Source: Patiria miniata (Eukaryota > Echinodermata > Asteroidea > Valvatida > Asterinidae). From it: DNA of 64,000 nucleotides. A program made the position numbers and the translations under genes. The first letter of the stretch is position 1. Each line of letters opens with the position of its first letter. Below are positions 45,050-57,265 of this stretch, in pieces. The stretch spans positions 15,335,547-15,399,546 of the forward strand of contig NW_024037058.1 in the NCBI RefSeq assembly GCF_015706575.1, read 5' to 3'. Under the pieces are notes generated by a model, which made no database searches, had not been told where the DNA came from, and saw nothing but the letters and a program-made list of their open reading frames with translations.

Positions 45050-45597
45050 TACATGTAAACTGTAATGCAAACTGGACTGCCATAGCCAAAAAATACGCAT
45101 CATCACGTTGTGCAGGATTCCGTGACATTTCCCCAACTTTTCATGACACATGTACATTGTATAATTTTCCAGGATTTTTCCATGACTGGCAATCCTGATG
45201 TTAAATTTTGTAACTGAACATGTATTTTATGAATACCTTTGGAGCTGTAAATTGAAAGTGTGTTGCTTATTTGAATGTACATGAACATTGTTATAAAAAA
45301 GAATGAACAATTAATGACATGTGAAACTTGTAAATATATATGCAGAAATGTGTAAATTATACAAAGAAATACATGCACATTGTACAGGAAAAAGTATAGT
45401 GTGATTAATATTTTTCACAAACATTTTTTTCTTAACACTTTCTTCTAAATTTTCTAAAAATGGTAACGTGGTGGATTATTTGCCAGCTGCATTTAATGGA
45501 GAATCAAGTACTTTGAGAATTGGATTGTGGTTTACCTTGGGGGAAATTCATTGAAAAATTTTGCCATTCATCAAAAAAAGTGGCCTTGTTCAATTGA

Positions 45598-45603
45598 AAT
45601 AAA
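45598..45603 (+). terminator. Possible HAUS7 poly(A) signal
   Basis: AATAAA about 1.5 kb after the HAUS7 stop, beyond two MITEs. It is the first clear hexamer that I noticed on this strand. Confidence 0.25.
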
Positions 45604-48600
45604 TTTGTAAAGCTTTTATATTATAAATGTACGGTGTACAGGTAGTTCAATATGTGACATATGGAGTTGTTTCCGCCCAGCTGGTACCTAATCACACAAC
45701 GGGTAATCAATACATTGATTAGTTCTGTTTGTCCTTCGACGTCACATCCGAGTACTCTCGGGCTTTTTACACCCTATTGTCAAAAAACTCCACAACAAAA
45801 CCTGCAGTGTTACCGTGGAAACAATGACGTTGGATGGTTGATCAATTTCTGCACAGATGCATTATTGTATGATGCAACATGTGGGTGTTGAAAAAAACTG
45901 GAGTGTCATGTTTTGTGGTTTTGTGTCGTGCTTGGGTTTGTTTTACTTCCTGAAAGCGGAGAAAGTGAGATCAGGAAATGATAATTGCGATGTTTTTACA
46001 TGTATCTCGTTAAGTCATTGACCCAGAAATGTCCTTATACATTATACTTTGCTGGATCAGTCCCAACAATAGTTGGGGAATTCTTAACTATAGTTGGGAC
46101 AATCCTAACTGTAGTGGATTGTCCAAACTCCCAACAATAGTTGGGATGATGCCATAGATGATTTTCACTATAACCAGAATTTTGTTGTAAAACACATATT
46201 AACAAGTGCCACCTGTTCTGTCCATGTAAATCTTTTTGGTATGGCAAGGGGATTTGGTATGGCAAGGGGAAATGTGAATAACACTTATATGATAATGAAC
46301 AACATAGCAGAGGCCAAACTATTCATTTATTTCAGTATATTTAATTGTTTTTTTGTCCCCCACTGTAATTAAAGCCTGTTAGTGCAAAACTTTTGGGGAG
46401 TCAGGATTTGGGACCTACTTTTCTCTGAAAATTGATAATCATGCTGCCTTTTCCCCATCCAAATAAAAAGCAGTTAAAAAAACTTACCAATTTCACCATT
46501 TCGTATAAAAATGTCCAGTTTTTGAGTGTTCCCAGTATAAGAAGTGGACAGGTTTGTGTAGTGGTGCCCCTTGACTTTTTGATTTGAATACCCTGTAACT
46601 GCAAAGACCGAAGTGTCCTTGTACATGTACATCACATTCATAGTTCACCTCATGCTAACCAAGTTCACTGAACAGTATTTTCAGCTTTTCATTCCTTTGA
46701 GTAACCGCACTATGTACATGTAATCACTTAGTTAATGGTTGAATGTACATGTAGGATGTTAATTTCATGTATAGCTCATAATTAATGATATGTACTACAA
46801 TGTACATGTAAATAAGGCCCATAATTGGAGTTTTTGTAAACTGAAAGAAAACGGACACAAACAAAACACAGAAACCAGTGTACAGATCATGTCAATGAAA
46901 ACCAAAACTGAATGTTTTATTGCAAAATGAATCTCCACATGTACATGTGCTTGGGAACTTGAACTATTAAAAGTTACTCTTTTCACCAATGCTCGTTAGT
47001 AAAAAGGAGCAAACAATCGAGGTTGTAGCTTTTGATTATCACCCCGCCTTAAAATGACCTCATTTTGCGGTCAAGGACGGCCCAACTTCACACTTCCATT
47101 AATACCCATATTTTGGCGTCGCCCACACACTTACTACTGACGTCACGTTTTGGTTAACAAATTTTATGGTCCAGTAGCTTTTGGTTCAGCTGCAAATATG
47201 ACGAAACCCAGAGGTCTTTCAAATGACAACAAAAGGTGGAACAGGCACGCCTCAAAATAGTTCGTACATGTATAGGCTGAACTGTTGCCAAAAGAAAATA
47301 GTTCCCATCAACAAAATATATTTTATAATTCAATACACATATCAAGTTTCTATCAAAGTATTGAAGAATACATGCACAAGATGATTGAGTGTTAATTTTT
47401 ATTCAAAGGGGGGGGGGGCTGGGAAGTTTGAAGTTGGAGGTCAAACTTGGGTGGAACCAGGTTTCTGATGACAGAACATTTTGCAAAGTTTGTGGTCAAC
47501 TTTGTTTTTAACAAACCCAAGTTAAGAATGTTTGAACCCAATTAAAGACAACCACATATATTTTGCAGCATTATGTGCATGTATAGCAAACTTAAGGAAA
47601 GGCTCAAGTTTCTCTACTTTCAGTTGGGGAATTTTGATTACATTTTACTTTTAACTAAGTTGGAAACCTAGTCAGTAGATGCCAAATTACTAATGGATCC
47701 TTTAGTAATATTTTATCTTTTCCTTTCATTTTCCTGTTTGGAAAGGCATAAGTTCATGCAGTTCTTGTTAAACTGTATCAATGAATTTTATTTTGATATT
47801 TTGATCACGATATAATCTGTACTGCTCTTGTGTTCACCAAATTTGGAATGAAATATGCCAGCTATGAACTCATCGAATGACACGGGGGAAAATTATGTGA
47901 AATGTTAGTGTAATACTGAGAAGTTGGGTTTGAGGTTACCAACATGTCCAAGGTGTTACGACCACACGAGGGGATGGGAGCAACTGGTCCACGGCACGTT
48001 GGTGTCCCATCCTGTGAAAAACAAACATTCACATTGATAATACATTGTACCAAGTTTCTCATTGAACATAAAGGAAAACCACCGTTTGCACGACTCGGAG
48101 AACCTTTTTGAACTTTTTGTTTTCAATTTTGAACATGTTGGGTTGAGGAATTCATGGGTGAGATTATGTGATGAAGTGGATGCAAAAATACAGAGTAGGG
48201 GAAAGTAGGCCAAATTAAAAAGCTGTTGAAGGAATGGCAATGAAAACGATGGCTTTGTCACTATTGCAACCGTTGTCATTCAACAAAGTCAGATAAATGT
48301 ACAATGAAATTCAAACAATGATATAACTAATTGAATTATCCCTTTGATCTGAATCGTAGATCACATATTTTATTCTCGGAATGATATTTACTTGTCTAGA
48401 AGCTACATAAGATGAAAATGTTACAATAAAACAGAGCACTTAAAATGAGGTTTAAGTGACAGATTTTTATTTGGATGTACATGTATTAAGACTGCAACAT
48501 TTTTCACACCAAAAATAATTACGATCATCTCCTTCTGGAAGTCAAAAAGAGAAATGAATTTAACAAAGATACATGAAGAGAAGGCACACAAATTAAAGCT

Positions 48601-48713
48601 GTTTTTTTTTGTTATAGTTTACTCTATGTTAAAAACACTGAAATAACCAAATCACAAAAAAGACTGTAGGTGAATATTGAAACATCAATTTGTCAACCAG
48701 TTTGTTTACCTAG

Positions 48714-48865
48714 AACTCTGCCTCATCCAGCTGACCTTGTGACCCGGAGAGGTCAAAGGGCGAATGAGCAGTCCCAGGCATGGCTGATGGGAGATGCTCT
48801 AGTTGCCATGGCTACCACACCCCTTGCTCCGGCTCAAGTGGCAAGATGCCTCCACAGCTCTCTCT
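48714..48865. CDS. Candidate exon, strand ambiguous, unidentified
   Basis: A GC-rich island of about 150 bases in AT-rich DNA. On the plus strand it has an acceptor (TTTACCTAG) and a donor (CTCT|GTAAGG) and one fully open frame reading ADLVTRRGQRANEQSQAWL and then PLAPAQVARCLHSSL. On the minus strand the same edges also read as acceptor (TTCCTTACAG) and donor (CTAG|GTAAAC), but every frame has a stop. There it could only be a 3' exon of the HEXIM-like transcript. I do not recognise the protein. Confidence 0.35.
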
Positions 48866-49009
48866 GTAAGGAAAAATTCTCAAAATTGTGAGAATAAATT
48901 GATCACAGTTTTTACAGACAGAAAGTTTAATGGTCATGCACAACAATCACAGTATTTAAGTTATAGATCCTAAAGTAAGATTAGATCTGAATTTGTTATC
49001 ATCTGAATC

Positions 49010-49135
49010 CAATTTCATGGAGATCACGAGATCTGATGATCTAAAAATGTTCACTTCACCAATCCTTAGCCTATTTTGGCAGAGCAATACTGAGATCTCT
49101 GCTTAGGGACTCCATGAAATTGAACACAGATCTCA
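49010..49135. mobile_element. Short relative of MITE family C
   Basis: CCAATTTCATGGAGATCACG and CTCCATGAAATTGAACA ends, about 125 bp, resembling family C termini without the GGG. Confidence 0.5.
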
Positions 49136-49515
49136 CTTTAAATTTGTGTGCACGTGGCCACTTCTGATTGTCTTTAATCAATTTTGTCCCAAATACTTCA
49201 TTGAAAAACAAACACAAAATACACTTTGTATTTTCAGAAATGATTCTTCAAAAACACATGTCAATCCCAATTGAAACTTCACTGAATTCCCCCCTCCAAT
49301 TTCACGCATTAACAAAATTCTTCAAAGATTGTTATGTACAGTTCATGGCCATGTACATGCAATTACTTGCCAATGATTTTGAGGCTTTTGTTTACTTTAG
49401 TAAAATTTATGCACAAGATCCTACAGAAGCTGTTTATTGGAATTCTAAGCCACTTCCTGCGTGGCACTTTAAAACTTGTTACTACTTAAAACATGTTAAA
49501 AGGGTGATAATGAAT

Positions 49516-49521
49516 GTTTAT
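49516..49521 (-). terminator. Possible HEXIM-like poly(A) signal
   Basis: AATAAA on the minus strand, about 125 bases past the stop codon. A second lies near 49434. Confidence 0.3.
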
Positions 49522-49643
49522 TGCCATTGGTGAACATACTTGCACAAAATATTCATAACTGTCTCAGTTTTGCCCACTACCGCGAGGGGCATTGTTCGTT
49601 TTGTTATCTTGCCGGAAGTGCAGCTCGTTTAAGCGAGTGTAGT

Positions 49644-50576
49644 TTAACACGGCAAGAGCTCACTTCTCCGAACATGATCCCTGGCAATTCTCGTAACTTC
49701 GCCGTGCTCTAGATGTCTTAGTCTCTCCATCAGCACCATGCATTTTGAGACGAGCTCCTCCTTCGATGCCTCTTCCAGTCCCCTTGTGATGTTGTTGGCA
49801 TACTCCTCTTCAAAGTTTCTCCGCAGGAAATCTGCATCCGTTCCATCCATGATAACCCCCGCACACCCGGTCTCTTCTTCGTCGGTTCTCTCTGGCTGTT
49901 CGCAACCGCAGGATGCAAAGAAAATGTCTTTGTAACCATGGCAACCACTGTCCTCATCCGGGGAGCTGGGTAAACTGCTGTAGTCGGATGGGCTCGATCC
50001 ACAGCTACTTGGCGAAGCTCTTGTTGGGGTTAGAAACGAGCAGGTCAAGTTGCCGTCTGTCCCTCCCGTGACTAAGGCTGACGTGAGGCAAGTGTAGAAC
50101 AACCGCTCATTCTCAGAGTCAAACTGATGGACTGGCTTGGGATTGGAAATGGGCGCTTCTTGAAGGATCAACCCTTCGTCGTACTGGCTCATCAGGAATT
50201 CGTTGTTGTTCCGGGGTGCTCCTATGACTCGCTTCAAACACCGTGCACGCTGGTCTCGTCTGTGCTTTGACAGCCGGTGTCTGTGGAGGGTCCTCCCCCG
50301 GCGGTGTCGCCTCCTCCGCGCCGGCCGAGTCTCGCGGAGTCCGTGGTTGCCGGCAATGCAGGCCGTGGCGGCTAGGGGAACCGTTGGCGAAGCGGTGACT
50401 CCGAGTAGTTTCTCTTCGGTTGCGGGGCTTGTCATGCTGATGGTCTTCTTGATCGTGGTGGCCGTGGTGATGTATTCTTCTCGCCGATTCCCGGAGCAGA
50501 TGAACTGTTTCACTTCTTCTTGTTGCGCAATTTCGTGCGTCATTTCGAAACTCCGGTCAGCTGCTTCAAGCATCAT
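49644..50576 (-). CDS. HEXIM-like P-TEFb inhibitor
   Basis: An uninterrupted 310-residue ORF on the minus strand. In order: a Ser/Thr-rich N-terminus; an Arg/His-rich basic block at residues 83-115, in the place of the HEXIM 7SK-RNA-binding motif; APRNNNEFLM (120-129), aligned with human APYNTTQFLM; an acidic and Ser-rich middle; then DGTDADFLRRNFEEEYANN and SKEELVSKC (244-279), aligned with human DGSEFLQRDFSETYERY and SKQELIKEY in the cyclin-T-binding helical region. HEXIM proteins hold P-TEFb (CDK9/cyclin T) inactive with 7SK snRNA in the nucleus. The C-terminal coiled coil is short: the ORF stops about 20 residues after the first helix, where human HEXIM1 has a further 60. A donor-like GAA|GTGAGC near the end (about 49660) leaves open a spliced C-terminus. 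Human HEXIM1 is also intronless. Orthology rather than paralogy is inferred. Confidence 0.75.
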   Translation of the reverse strand: MMLEAADRSFEMTHEIAQQEEVKQFICSGNRREEYITTATTIKKTISMTSPATEEKLLGVTASPTVPLAATACIAGNHGLRETRPARRRRHRRGRTLHRHRLSKHRRDQRARCLKRVIGAPRNNNEFLMSQYDEGLILQEAPISNPKPVHQFDSENERLFYTCLTSALVTGGTDGNLTCSFLTPTRASPSSCGSSPSDYSSLPSSPDEDSGCHGYKDIFFASCGCEQPERTDEEETGCAGVIMDGTDADFLRRNFEEEYANNITRGLEEASKEELVSKCMVLMERLRHLEHGEVTRIARDHVRRSELLPC

Positions 50577-50918
50577 AAACCGCGATAAGAAAATCGGAAT
50601 TCTAAATGTGTCTGTCCGATTTCTTTCCTAAAAACGAACTTCCTAGCTTTAAGCAAGGAAATAAACAATTTCTAAACACTTCTCAAAATGCCAACGAACT
50701 AAACAGGTCACTCGAAGCGAGAAATATCAGACAGTAAGTTTCTACCTGTTCACTTGTCCACGTCGCATCTGCATCTGAAGTAGCGCGTGATTCGCGATGA
50801 TTCGATCGCGAGTACGAACGTACACAAAACAACGTTTGCATGTCGCACACACTACGTTGTTACTACGTTTCAGCTCGATGAATGCATTCATGAATGAAAA
50901 GAGGCGGGCATAAATAGA

Positions 50919-50926
50919 TGACGTCA
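50919..50926. promoter_or_regulatory. CRE-type palindrome in HEXIM-like promoter
   Basis: A perfect TGACGTCA lies about 345 bases upstream of the HEXIM-like start, next to a TATA-like CTATTTATG on the minus strand (about 50909-50917). The position suits a minus-strand core promoter. It could equally serve a divergent plus-strand transcript. Confidence 0.4.
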
Positions 50927-51801
50927 TAATCTTATCGTCGTGATTGGCTATCGCTGTGAATAATATACATAACAATTACTAGTCTGGTAGCCTTAATTTA
51001 TCGATATAAATTCCACTCTATGTGGTCAGGGCTTCCTACTACTACTACAACAGCTGGTACGCGATATCGATTTCGTTTTGAAAGCACGATGTTTTCTGGT
51101 TACCATTGAAAATTGGTCGTGTTTCTGAACTGCAATAATATATTTCATATGCACAGCGATTTGGGTTTCAGACTATTATTAAAAGTTGGATCGTTGGAAG
51201 TTGAGAAATTGGTGAGTATAAAACCCTTTCAAAAAGTGGCATATTGATCCTAAAAATTGCTTTTACTGTATTTTTTTTTATTGAAAATTACTCATTTGTA
51301 TAAAAGCGTTGATCACAACAAGCTCTTGCCTGGCAGCATTATACAATACGGCTCAGCTAAGCGAACCGTGCAAACCACCGTACAACTTGAACACTGTTGA
51401 AGTTTGTTTTGGTTGCTTGAAAATCATTGAATGAGGGCGCTGTTGGGTTGCTTGGTTTGGTTTGGTTTGTTGACAAGTGATGTAACCAAATTAAGAATCG
51501 CAATAAAATTCATAGAAAACTAACAACAAATTAAAGAACAATGGGTAAAAAGAGCTAGAAAACTAGAAAAAGGTCAAATGAAAATAAGGTCCCAGACTCC
51601 CATTCATCATGTTCATCAAAATCCTTTAGGCCGAATAAAAAAAACCATGTTTCTCGTCCAGGTTTTTGAAAAAAAGAGGAAGAGGGGCTGTTCATTTTAT
51701 ATTTTAAATTTTTTTCCAAAATTTTATGGTTTACTGATGATTATATTTTTGGCTGCGGGATATACAAATCATCATGTCTCTCTGTTAACTAGTTAGGTAG
51801 C

Positions 51802-52281
51802 TAAAGGTAAAGTCCATCATTTGTATCTGTGCATTTTGTTCGTTTGAAGCAATCTCAAAATCTAAAGAAGGGTGGTACTTCCAGAACGGTGAGGTTTTTA
51901 AACCTTACAGAAAGACCAATTGAAGTTGCTGTAGCAGAAAATTCTCAATTTTTTCAAACCTCCGAACTCTCCTGTCACGAAATGTTCGGCCTCAATATTT
52001 CACCATTATTATCTTGATGTGGATAGGTAGGCTACCTCTAGGGTGGGTTGAATTGCCTCAAATGTCAAACAAAAATGTGAAATTCACCAGAATTGCGTTC
52101 ACCAGGATCCCTGGAGACGCACTGTTGGAAAAGCCTTCTTTCGTTGAATTCTTCAAAATGACAGCATATGCCAGAAAGAATAATTTCACCTGGAGTGCTA
52201 TCTTTCAACCAAGTATGTTTTTCAACAATAATTACGTCAGTCACTTTTTTGATAACTGCAAAATGATGGACTGCAGCTTTA
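51802..52281 (+). mobile_element. TTAA MITE family A
   Basis: TAAAGGTAAAGTCCATCATT and AAATGATGGACTGCAGCTTT ends, internally shorter than 22642-23215. Confidence 0.8.
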
Positions 52282-53419
52282 ATTAGTAACAGATATGACG
52301 TTGACAAATGTTTTCAATGAGCAAATCTTTGGATTCACAATTTAACAGAAAACACATAAACTGAACGGTGTCTTCCTGAAATGGCATCACAGCAACAGCA
52401 CCCACAGTTGCCTGGAAAAGCATGGACAATTTTAAATGTCTAAAGAAGTGTACTTTCCAATAAAATTAACCAAAAAGGATATCAAACAGTGTTCACAAAT
52501 TTATGAGGCATAGAAGCTTTCACTAAATATGTTTCTAAGAGAAATTTGTTGCATGGATGTTTGATAACTGACCAGTACTAAGTCAAGCATGTAAACACAA
52601 ATTAAAAAATCCCAAAACCCATTTGAACCAGAAAATGGACTACAAAATTACGTAATGTGGAAATACAATTTGCAGTAAAAAAACCCCAAAAGGCTTTAAA
52701 CATAAACAAAACAGCTGAAAAGAGCGCAGAGGTGCATTTTAAGGAATGCATTAAAAAAGGTATAAAGAAGGCAATTTACAAACCTTTAAACAAGAAGTCA
52801 CCAAGATAAAATCAATATGGAGATGAAAAAAAAATCCCAATAATATCCTGATTTTAACAATTTATGCCAATGCGACTGCCTCAAACCCAGTGGTCAGAAA
52901 CTACCCGAGACAGCTTGTCTGTCCAAGGTCACTGTGATAAGGTAAATCTAATTGTTAATCGTGCAACCCTCTTATTTTTAGCATTCATGGGCATGTATGA
53001 ATTCAGGTGTATTAAACTAGTGAAAATAGTGTGCAGCATACATACTGTATGTTTCTTCTAATTTACAACAGACAAGAGCATGGATGCAATATGGGCAGCG
53101 TACAAATTATCGTTGTATACATGTAGGTACATAGCCAACAGCTGTTTAATATATTTTGAATCATGTGCCAGTTGATTGGATGAATAATTATCTTCCCTCT
53201 GATTTCCCATGATTGTAGAAATTGAGGTATCAATGTCATTTTGAACACTGTGTCAATACAAATAAATGCGCTGTAAATGTATTTTGAAGTGGTTCAAGTG
53301 ACATTTGGGATCTTTGTGAACACAATATGCATATTGAATGATATTAAAAAAAGTACAATTTATGATAAAAAAATTAATGCAAATACAACTCTGTACTTTA
53401 TACTCACATTTAACTTGTA

Positions 53420-53859
53420 CAGTGGAACGCCGCTATAAAGAACATTCAACATCGTGGGATCCACAGAAAGTGTTCGTAATAACGATCGTTCGGTAAGAGA
53501 TTTTGAACCGCCGGTCCCCTTTTTAGTTTTGTGAACTGGCATTCCCACATCCCGCGGCCGCATGAGGAGTCGTCACGAAACTTTGGCAACGGGTGGTTTT
53601 CCCTTTTATTCCTTGGGGAAATAATAGCCATCTATCGCTGTTCAACATTCAAACACGGTGTAACTATGGGTAGTTTGATGTTCGGGAATTAAAAGTGGCC
53701 CATAGCATTTAATACAACCGCTAGAATTTTTGTGTGAATCTGTTGACTCTTTTCAACAACAATGTTCGGTACGTTTTGTACATTAAAACCGGGAGCCAAG
53801 GATGATGTTCGGTAGAGCCAAATGTTCGGTAGAGCGTTCGGTATAGCGGCGTTCCACTG
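53420..53859. mobile_element. Tigger/pogo-like MITE, TA target
   Basis: 440 bp, TA flanks, ends CAGTGGAACGCCGCTAT / ATAGCGGCGTTCCACTG, resembling the pogo/Tigger terminal consensus. Confidence 0.8.
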
Positions 53860-54429
53860 TACTATGCTGAAACATTTTCAAATGTGAGGATGATCTGACA
53901 GTTGATTCTGGCTGATCATGGCTGCATCACCCATGAAAATTGATATCAACTACTTTTAATCGGCATTTTCTGAATCCTTAAAAAATATTCCACAATGCAT
54001 AAAACACATGGTACATTCCTCGCGTTCATCTTTCAGTGGTCATACAATTAAGGCCCTTGCTTTGTATAAGATCAAGAAGGATTGGGGTTAATGCAGGAAA
54101 ACTGGACTCAGTTACTGGAGATAAACAAATGGGAAAGCACTTTGGAAAGCCAGGTGTGGTAACAATCAATCAAGCAAGAGGTGTGGTCATGGAACAACAA
54201 ATTAAACAGCACGGCTGGGGGGGGGGGGAACAATGGGCAGTGGAAATTGGAGGGGTAGTGATGGGTAACACAGAGGTGTGAAAGCTGATGTTTTTTGTCT
54301 CTGGAGCTGGAAGGATGCCAGGGGGGAACAAAAGGGAAGTAAGCTGGAATTGCAAGGAGAACAGTAAAGGGAAGTAATGAGCTAACAAAAGAATGAAATG
54401 TAAACCCCAAGTGGGAAGAAACTGAATTA

Positions 54430-55078
54430 CAGGGTGAGTCCAAAATAGCGGAACCCAATGATTCATATTTCAAAAAATACCTAGCACCAAACATCATAAT
54501 GACTCGAAAGCCAATTTCATAAGGTGCTTTTAGATGAAAAATATTGAAATTGCTCAATCTGTTCAAACAATATCACCATTTAAACGCAATGACCGTAAAA
54601 CCTGTTTCATCCCCCCCCCCAAAAAAGTTTATTGTGTGTTCTGACTGTTTGGAACAACAAAGAAAATGAAAAAGAATCCTTGTTTCAACAACTGTCAACG
54701 ACTGTAGTACACAACATCTTTATTAAAAATCCAGTCTGGCAAACAATTTATAAAATCCCCTTTTTTTTAAAGACAGGCCTTCAAAAGGACTTTGTTGAAT
54801 ATTTCCAACTTTTAACCTGAGGTTTTATTGCTGTTGATGTTCGAAGACAATTGTGACGACAATTCTTGAAATCGCATTTTTTAGATGAAAGAGGTTTTAG
54901 GGTGATTGTGTTTAAATGGTGATATTCTTTGAACGGATTGAGCAATTTCAGTAATTTTTTCATCTAAAAGTAGTTTATGAAATTGGCTTTACAGTAATGA
55001 TTATGTTTGGTACTACATAGTTTTTAACATGAAATATAATTTTTGGGGTTTGGGTTCCGCTTTTTGTTACTCACCCTG
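54430..55078. mobile_element. Long-inverted-repeat element, TA target, ends CAGGGTGAGTCCAAAA
   Basis: 649 bp, TA flanks, inverted arms of about 200 bases (for example ATTGCTCAATCTGTTCAAA near 54550 against its complement near 54930). It shares its terminal 25-30 bases with 9124-9628. Confidence 0.8.
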
Positions 55079-55396
55079 TATATTAAAACTTTTCTGTTAA
55101 TTGGCCGTTGTGCTACTTGCAAGCATGCTCAACACCCCGCTATTTTAACCATGGCCAGCACGGTTAAAGTAAACGCACATAGGAGAGTTTAGTTATCCCC
55201 AGCATTGGAACATCATGTGTTTGTGTGTAAATTTAATATTTCCTGTTGGCTGAAACAAACTAAATATAAGGCTACCAATATTTGGGGCAAATCAGATGTA
55301 TTCGTATGCTCAATCAATTAAACTTTCTTTTTTTGGATAAGTGTCGTTTCCGTTTTTAGAAGTACATGTATCTTCATTGTTTCATTTCATCATAGA

Positions 55397-55930
55397 TGTA
55401 ATAATTATACAACATTTGCTTTTACTGTAATTTTCAGAAGTGGATGGATTTTTGGGGTTAGTATTTTATAGCAATATTGTTACACTGACCTGTTTAAAGT
55501 TTTGTGTTCATAGATGCTGGAAAAACTAAGAAAACAAATGCTGTTCTTGTCTGGTTGCCTGACCCTACTTCAGACGAAACAGGGCAATTTATAAACTTTG
55601 GGAAAATTGTCGGGTCAGGAAACCCAGAACCAGACTAGCTGGCTTGCAACCGTTTGCAAACAATATGTGGACTAACTAAATTTGGTAAATTGGGGGCACT
55701 ATTGAAAAAAAAAGTCGTCTTTTTTTTTACAACGAGGGTTGGCCGACCATCATTGATTCAAACAAAAGCTCCTCTTTAATCTTTTAAAAATGCAGCACAC
55801 CAGGTGCCATAATTTCACAGGATGCTTGAGACTATAAATTTGCTTAAATTTTTAAAGTCAAGTAAGGTATTTCGTAATAATTTGGTAGTTTTGTATTGGA
55901 TGTTTGCAAATGTTGAATAGTAATTTAATT
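55397..55930 (+). mobile_element. TTAA MITE family B
   Basis: ATACAACATTTGCTTTTACT at the left, TTTGCAAATGTTGAATAG at the right, with the interior shared with 6843-7350. Confidence 0.75.
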
Positions 55931-56954
55931 AAGGGCTCATGAAAAAAGACAAGTATTTTATTGTAAAAATTACACAGATGTTTTGACTATAAAACACTGA
56001 CGCTGTAAATATGAGGACCTGCCAAGCAATATAAGATTGGAGATCCCTGAACATGCTGAATGCAGAAAATTGTGCTTGTGTTTTGCCTATTGGAAACGTT
56101 GATGAGGAAATGACATTTTATTATTTTTCTTCCGTTGCAAGGACTCTTGTCGCTAATAATAACTTCGTTATGATGTCTGTGCTCGTTTGAGGTTTAGTGG
56201 CAGGGACCGTGATGTGTTTTTTCAGTGCATAGCTGTTGTCCTTGATAATCCGCTTGAGGACAGAAAACTAATCGTTTGCCATGGAAAATTGCCCATTCTC
56301 TGACATTAGGCACAAATAATTTAGGTACTTAAAAGCATGTAAAAGTGCAAGCAGATGAAGACCGACATATAGTCAGGTTTTAAATTATTCATATAGTGCA
56401 ATATTACTAGCCATTGATCGTTGTCAGTAAGGTGCTGACGGTTGCCATAGTAACGCATCCAGGTGATCAAGGGAGGCGGTGCTGAGTCCTTGCTTATTTT
56501 AGCTGGCATGATTGGACAGATGACTTGATGTTTGAGGAAGCAACCGTACCACGAGTTATTAAAATGGACTCGATCAATCCAATTACTGTTTGGGTTTTTT
56601 TTATTGGTACCGTTGCACATTGTTAATTTGCGACATACGGTACACACATACCATTACATGTAAATGTTATCGTAGATGCAGCAAATTTTGTGAATTGGGC
56701 CGTGGATTATATTCAACAGGCTACTTGTTGTCAAGCGAATTCTGTGCTCGCGCTGTCTACAATAAGGCATGGTAGGTTTTTCATAAATGTTTGTTCAAAT
56801 CTGATGAAGTAGATTCTTTATATTGGGTTTTGCCCTTCACCATTTGTTCACTTGATTAAAAAATTCCAACATTTTGTCATACATAACAGTCTACATATAC
56901 ATGTATGAACCGGTACCTTCAGCAATAGGAGATTGAAATTGGCCTGTTGACAAT

Positions 56955-57265
56955 GGTTGACCTCAGCAAGCAATTGGTGTTCCAGTGGTTAAGACGTCTG
57001 CATGCACTAGTAACCAGGAGGTGGTGGGTTCGAGTCCCACCCCAAGCTTGCAAGTCTACAGAAAGCTGTGCATGCCATGCATGATGTAGTGCTAACCCAT
57101 TAGAAACTGTACTGTATTGTATTTCATCGAGTGTTCGGGTATTTTGAGCACTAGGGAGTACTATAAATAGGCAGGATGGTGTAGGGTGCTGCAAGTACAT
57201 GTATGTAGCGAGCAATGGCTTATAAAGTTAGACAGTGAAGGGCAAAGCCAAATATTGATTTAAAT
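56955..57265 (+). mobile_element. SINE alpha, diverged
   Basis: TCCAGTGGTTAAGACGTCTG, GGGTTCGAGTCCCACCCC, then GTGAAGGGCAAAGCCAAATA at the end. An inverted fragment of the tail lies at about 56815-56840. Confidence 0.65.

Larger units (their letters stand above)
44080..48700. other. HAUS7 downstream region
   Basis: MITEs to 45049, then no supported gene. It contains a cluster of CCCAAC-AAT-AGTTGGG palindromes (46060-46150), TACATG-rich patches and a G-run near 47408. Confidence 0.6.

Noticed and set aside
49168-49533. 121-codon plus-strand open frame
   Set aside because: AT-rich composition with no similarity I recognise. It lies antisense to the HEXIM-like 3' region and lacks splice support.
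16755-57265. Functional tRNA genes at the box A/box B sites
   Set aside because: Several copies share the same body and tail outside the tRNA part and lack good stems, so they are SINEs.
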